This document shows positions 4,058 to 8,128 of a stretch of DNA of 8,128 nt, in pieces. The position numbers and the translations under genes are program-made. Positions within the stretch are counted from its first letter, which is position 1. Each line of letters opens with the position of its first letter. Source of the DNA: Colivivens sp964452915 (GTDB lineage Bacteria; Bacteroidota; Bacteroidia; Bacteroidales; Bacteroidaceae); contig CAYVNW010000063.1 in the NCBI GenBank assembly GCA_964452915.1, positions 1-8,128 of the forward strand. The letters are read 5' to 3'. A model generated the notes under the pieces. The model saw only the letters and a program-made list of their open reading frames with translations, was not told the origin of the DNA and searched no databases.

Positions 4058-7000
4058 TTACACGCTTGGCGCAAATGGAGCGATGTGGCAGTTGCTGTTG
4101 TCTTCAACATCATGCCCTGCGCTCTCTAATTCCGTAATGCAAGAACCTGTAGCATAGAAATACATTGTAATAATGATGTTGATTGCTGCATTTATCTCCT
4201 GTTCTGAAGCCGTAGGTGATATGTGAGACTCATCATTACGCCATCCTTTCACCAACATTAAATACTGATACAATTTCTGATACTCCTCGTTCTCATTGTA
4301 TTTCAGTGTCCATAATGGATGTATCGCATGAATAACATTCTTCCATGTTACATCCTGTCCTTCATATTGGGGGCTTACTTCCTCACCTTTCATCAAGAAG
4401 AAGAGTTTCTTCAAATAAGCCTCGAACTTTGTCACCAGCAAGTTGAAGCTTACGAACTTGTCAACTATTGTTGCATCCTTGACAAACAGATTAGAGAAGG
4501 CACGAGAGATGAAAAGTCCAACACCGTCCAGACTTTCAAGCGATTCTTTTCCCAATACATAGAATACACTGTCAAGCACTTCGTCTTGTGAACGCATATA
4601 TCTACTTACGCCTGACAACGTTTCTTTCAAGATGTCTTTTATGCAAAACTTTATTTTCTCAATGTTGAGCACGACTTCTTTGTCATCATCTTGTGGCGTG
4701 TTGTTTTCCTTGTCCTCCTCTTCATGATACTCTTCTACATTCTCCAGCGTGACTTCGTCATGCAGCCATGCTATAAGAATGTGGGTTCTCGTTATCGGAT
4801 CGAGGATGAATTTACGCAGTATTTGGTCAGCCTTTGGCATCACGAGGAACGGAGGTACTGGTTTCCCCGAAATCTTATTCAGGAAAACACGAGTTTTCTG
4901 CAAGTCGAGCGTCAGCTTTAAGTTCTCAAAGCGGTTAAACTCATTCAAGTTTTGCTCATTTACGTCACAACTCATAATATTGATAAGTTGGCTGGGGTTA
5001 AGCCCAGTTGCTTCACTAAGAGTTATGATTTGCTTGTGAAGCTCGCTTATTTGATATTCTGCAATGTAATCGTAGATAGTCTTTCCTTTGTCAAGGTGCA
5101 AGTCTCCACTTTGAATGTCATGCAGGATGATTAGTGCCGTGCGTTGATCTTTCTGAGACAGGGTTGCAAAAGTTTTGCACAGTTCTTCCAATGCCGATTT
5201 CGTGAGTTCACTTCCCGGCCCTTCCATGTAAAGGTTCTTAATGAACTTTTGAAACTTGGAGTCAATGTATTCTGCATCGATTGTGCCTGTACCTGTTTCG
5301 GTGATGTATGTGTCGATAGCATAATCCCAGGTATATTTAGGTCTTGGAGTGCCACCTCCAAAAAGTTCCCGATAGCGTTGCAACAGAATATAATAGGTCT
5401 GTTCGTCTATTTCCATGATAACCTTTGTGTAAGTGTCTCCATGTTGAAACTCATACACTTTCTTCTCCCAAACAAATCCTTGCAATTTCGCCGCTTCAAG
5501 TAAGTGTGTCATTTCCGAGAAACATTTTGCAAACATATTCCGGTCTTCACGAGTATCAGGAAGTTTCTCGAAATTCTTGATGTCGTGAGAGTAAAAGATG
5601 TTACGGATGGTCAAGAAACGCTGATTGATGTTAGAGAGGTTCTTCTCCAACTTATCAACAAATACTCCTAAGGGGCGGTCAACATACACTTCCAAAGCAT
5701 CATCGATGTTCTGCTCCATTGTGTATGGATAGGTGTAATACTTTATGATGCCAAATGGTTTGTCCGGGCCAAAGAGTCGGTTAGTACGTGAGAATGCTTG
5801 AATGATGTCAACATATTTCATCACCTTGTCTACATACAATGTATTGATCCATTTTGAATCATAGCCAGTCAACATCTGTGTGACCACAATAAGCAGGTCT
5901 ATTTGCTTGCTGTGGTCGTTCTCAATGCCAATGTATGGCTTTTTATGCGCAAGACGCTTGGCCACGTCCTTTTTATACTTTGCATAATTTGCCAATTGGA
6001 ATGTCATGCCATACTTTGCGTTGTAATCCGTCAGCATCTCCACGATAGCATCTTCACGAGCAATGCCTTCATCAGAGTTGTCAATATTGTTATCAAATAT
6101 AGCCACCACGTTCATTGACGGATAATGCTCCTTAAACAACTTGTAATAGGCAATCGCTTCGGGTATGTTCTTAGTTGTGAGCATGGCATGAAACTTACCA
6201 TTCTTGCTCAGTCTGTCCCACCCCTTGATAATGTCTTGTGCCACGGCAAGATGGTGCTTGTCTGTCCGATAGATGTTGTTGGGCAGATAGTGTTCGATGC
6301 CGTGTACTTGTTTGCCATTTTCATTGTATGTGTCTGGCATTTGAATCTCAGAAACGAAATAGTCGTAGATTTTCCGTAGTTCCTCGTCTTCGTCAATGAG
6401 CTTTAGATATTCCTCTGTTGAGCGTTTCCTTGGTTCTTCGTCTGGATTGCGGTCTTTCAGTTTGAGGTCAATATGACGGAATGCTACTAACTCGCGCAGT
6501 TCGTTCTCATCGTATGTATTCACCATATAAGGGTCGAAGCCCAACACATTACCATCAGGAATACCATTGGCAATCGTGTATTTATGAAGCATATCGCCAA
6601 AGAGCGTTTCTGTCATAATCTCGTTCTTGGCGTTTTCTTCAAACACTGGAGTTCCTGTAAAGCCGAAGAGCAAGGCACGAGGGAATGTGTTCTTGATGCT
6701 GATGAGCATACTGCCGAACACACTGCGGTGGCATTCATCGATGATGAATACCAACCGTTTCTTCCCAATCATGTCAATGACCTCTTTCGATATGCCAGTC
6801 CCCTCCTTTATGTTGCTCATCTTTTGAATGGATGTCACAATAAGGCGGTCATCCGCATCAGTACTTTTCAGTTTGGCAAGCAAGATACTGGTGTCAGCCG
6901 TGTCTTGCACCGAGTCTGGGTCGTCGGCGAAGCCACGATATTCATCTAACGACTGCACCGAAAGTTCTATGCGGTCGAGCAAGAACACCACTTTGTCTGC

Positions 7001-7966
7001 ATCGCCTGAGTTGGCTATGAGTTGTGCCGATTTGAATGATGTCATGGTCTTACCAGAGCCTGTCGTGTGCCAAATATAGCCGCCACGGTGTTGGTGTTCG
7101 TCCCAGTTGGTTTTCTTTACAACATCACTAATTTTGCTCACGGCAAAGTACTGATAGCTGCGAAGCACCTTCAAGGTTTTGTCCTTGTCGTCGGCTATGG
7201 TGTAGAAGCCTACCATTTGGTGCGCCATAGGTATGGACAGCAAATCAGTAGCGACCTTTTTCCAGTCGCTGACAATGGAGTTGTTGAAATCTTCCCAATG
7301 GAAATAGAACTGCTTTGAAAAACGGTCTTCTGCTCCGGGGTTGGCAAAATAGAGTGTTTCCTCTGGTGTCATGGCTACGAACACCTGCACCATGGAGAAA
7401 ATGCCATGAGCAAAAACGCCTTCATGCGTATATCGCTTCAACTGAAAACAGGCTTGGCTGACATCCACCTTGCTACGTTTCAGTTCTATATGTATTACTG
7501 GCATACCATTGATAAGCAACATCAAGTCGCCGCGACGGTCACCTGATATTGCCTCATTGGTCTTGAATTTTGGTTGACGAGCTATCTGGTAGCGGCTTTG
7601 CCCTGCTGAGATTTCTTTAGGGTCGAAGATTTTAAGATATACCTCCTTGCCGTAGTTGTTGGTATCTTCTTCATTGTCTCGCTTGATGCTTATCTGTTGA
7701 CCATTGATAAGTTTGTTTACAGCATAAGGGGAGTCGCACAGATTCACTTGGTCTATGACTTGCTGCATCTCGCTTTTAGTGAGAGGATAGTTGCCCAATT
7801 TGTCAATGCCACGGTTGTTGTCATAGATGATATTTGCCCAATTCTCAACGAGTTGTTCTTCTGTCGGGTTCTTTATCACCTCATTCCAACCATGGTTGAG
7901 CAAATGCTCGGTCAATGCTTCCTCAAAAGCGAGTTCCTTGATGAAACTTTGTATGTTGTCACTCAT
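4058..7966 (-). CDS. hsdR: Type I restriction enzyme R subunit (HsdR) with a C-terminal HEPN-like extension
   Basis: The product has 1302 residues. HsdR is the ATP-dependent translocase and nuclease of Type I restriction-modification complexes. The PD-(D/E)xK nuclease is near the N-terminus: Asp147 in GDLML, Glu161-x-Lys163 in IELKR, then QLKRY (175-179), the QxxxY motif. The superfamily 2 helicase motor follows: Walker A TTGSGKT (301-307), motif Ia FLLDRIELSVQ (328-338), TSIQKM (378-383), DECH (410-413), FTGTP (436-440), motif V LTGYDSKWINTLYVDK (699-714) and motif VI QAFSRTNR (723-730). All catalytic residues are present, so it should be active. A helical region (~760-1075) is followed by an acidic Asn/Glu/Asp linker (~1078-1098). 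The last ~200 residues go beyond a typical ~1040-residue HsdR; they are helical and contain RNDESH at 1243-1248, an RNxxxH motif as in HEPN domains. The gene lies 42 nt downstream of hsdS in the same operon. The ATG at 7966 follows an A-rich stretch. Confidence 0.96.
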   Translation of the reverse strand: MSDNIQSFIKELAFEEALTEHLLNHGWNEVIKNPTEEQLVENWANIIYDNNRGIDKLGNYPLTKSEMQQVIDQVNLCDSPYAVNKLINGQQISIKRDNEEDTNNYGKEVYLKIFDPKEISAGQSRYQIARQPKFKTNEAISGDRRGDLMLLINGMPVIHIELKRSKVDVSQACFQLKRYTHEGVFAHGIFSMVQVFVAMTPEETLYFANPGAEDRFSKQFYFHWEDFNNSIVSDWKKVATDLLSIPMAHQMVGFYTIADDKDKTLKVLRSYQYFAVSKISDVVKKTNWDEHQHRGGYIWHTTGSGKTMTSFKSAQLIANSGDADKVVFLLDRIELSVQSLDEYRGFADDPDSVQDTADTSILLAKLKSTDADDRLIVTSIQKMSNIKEGTGISKEVIDMIGKKRLVFIIDECHRSVFGSMLISIKNTFPRALLFGFTGTPVFEENAKNEIMTETLFGDMLHKYTIANGIPDGNVLGFDPYMVNTYDENELRELVAFRHIDLKLKDRNPDEEPRKRSTEEYLKLIDEDEELRKIYDYFVSEIQMPDTYNENGKQVHGIEHYLPNNIYRTDKHHLAVAQDIIKGWDRLSKNGKFHAMLTTKNIPEAIAYYKLFKEHYPSMNVVAIFDNNIDNSDEGIAREDAIVEMLTDYNAKYGMTFQLANYAKYKKDVAKRLAHKKPYIGIENDHSKQIDLLIVVTQMLTGYDSKWINTLYVDKVMKYVDIIQAFSRTNRLFGPDKPFGIIKYYTYPYTMEQNIDDALEVYVDRPLGVFVDKLEKNLSNINQRFLTIRNIFYSHDIKNFEKLPDTREDRNMFAKCFSEMTHLLEAAKLQGFVWEKKVYEFQHGDTYTKVIMEIDEQTYYILLQRYRELFGGGTPRPKYTWDYAIDTYITETGTGTIDAEYIDSKFQKFIKNLYMEGPGSELTKSALEELCKTFATLSQKDQRTALIILHDIQSGDLHLDKGKTIYDYIAEYQISELHKQIITLSEATGLNPSQLINIMSCDVNEQNLNEFNRFENLKLTLDLQKTRVFLNKISGKPVPPFLVMPKADQILRKFILDPITRTHILIAWLHDEVTLENVEEYHEEEDKENNTPQDDDKEVVLNIEKIKFCIKDILKETLSGVSRYMRSQDEVLDSVFYVLGKESLESLDGVGLFISRAFSNLFVKDATIVDKFVSFNLLVTKFEAYLKKLFFLMKGEEVSPQYEGQDVTWKNVIHAIHPLWTLKYNENEEYQKLYQYLMLVKGWRNDESHISPTASEQEINAAINIIITMYFYATGSCITELESAGHDVEDNSNCHIAPFAPSV

Positions 7967-8008
7967 ATTTTATTATGTCGTTAGATGGTTACACAATTTA
8001 TTAGACGC

Positions 8009-8128
8009 TTATACAAACATCTTGTCTAAGCAAGCAGATTTGATTTGTTTCAATTTCTCCAAACGCTGGGTCTGAAGGGTGATTTGTTTGTCGAGAGAGG
8101 TGAAGTAGGAGGCGATGGCTTGCTGCTC
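8009..8128 (-). CDS. hsdS: Type I restriction enzyme specificity subunit (HsdS), C-terminal fragment
   Basis: The last 39 codons and the TAA stop are visible; the rest lies beyond the window edge. The peptide starts EQQAIASYFTSLDKQI and continues as a charged coiled-coil helix with QTQRLEKLKQIK, ending SACLDKMFV. This is the conserved C-terminal helix of HsdS (usual pattern EQxxIAxxLxxLDxxIxLxxxxLxxLKxxKxxLLxxMF). In HsdS these helices separate the two target-recognition domains and contact HsdM. The DNA-contacting domains are outside the window, so the target sequence cannot be judged. It lies 42 nt upstream of hsdR, which fits a co-transcribed operon; hsdM should be further upstream on the - strand. 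Confidence 0.93.
   Translation of the reverse strand, partial: EQQAIASYFTSLDKQITLQTQRLEKLKQIKSACLDKMFV

Noticed and set aside
5144..5503. A 119-residue + strand open frame, and several other + strand frames between 4319 and 8075
   Set aside because: They lie wholly or largely opposite hsdR, whose frame has intact motifs along its full length. Their translations show no recognisable domain.
1..8128. CRISPR arrays, insertion sequences or long direct repeats
   Set aside because: No regularly spaced repeats, transposase motifs or terminal inverted repeats were seen in the window.

Overview
The window looks like chromosomal DNA of a member of the Bacteroidales (Bacteroides/Prevotella-like; genus not resolved). 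The reasons are moderate-to-low GC, two upstream sites matching the Bacteroidetes -7 promoter consensus TAnnTTTG, signal peptides cleaved just before Gln, a secreted DUF4468 protein, and start codons preceded by A-rich sequence rather than strong Shine-Dalgarno sites.

Layout. Positions 1-226 hold the end of a tRNA cluster on the + strand: partial tRNA-Asn(GTT), tRNA-Lys(CTT) and tRNA-Ser(TGA). A perfect 12-bp hairpin terminator closes it. Next come two divergent genes sharing a 189-bp intergenic region. One is a small cytoplasmic von Willebrand factor A (VWA) protein with an intact metal-binding site (- strand, 346-969). The other is an unusual 378-residue protein (+ strand, 1159-2295) that joins a sigma-70-like N-terminal half to a C-terminal 'FVFGSN...IGCGIAGF' domain of the kind found in phage-associated and macro-domain-like proteins. 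Convergent to it at 2308-2532 is a remnant of an O6-methylguanine-DNA methyltransferase gene that keeps the PCHRV active-site region but has lost the N-terminal half.

A two-gene - strand unit at 2604-3898 encodes a small outer-membrane beta-barrel protein followed by a secreted DUF4468 protein, with a good -7 promoter box upstream. The right half is the end of a Type I restriction-modification operon on the - strand: the last 39 codons of hsdS, then a complete hsdR of 1302 residues, then a strong intrinsic terminator.

How the genes work together. HsdS (DNA specificity) and HsdR (translocase/nuclease) act in one complex with HsdM, which must lie outside the window. The VWA gene and the sigma/GSN fusion may form a functional pair, but that rests only on their divergent arrangement. 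The two most interesting points are the C-terminal extension of HsdR, which follows an acidic linker and carries an RNxxxH motif typical of HEPN ribonuclease domains, and the sigma-factor/GSN-domain fusion, which would couple promoter recognition to a possible nucleotide- or ADP-ribose-sensing domain.
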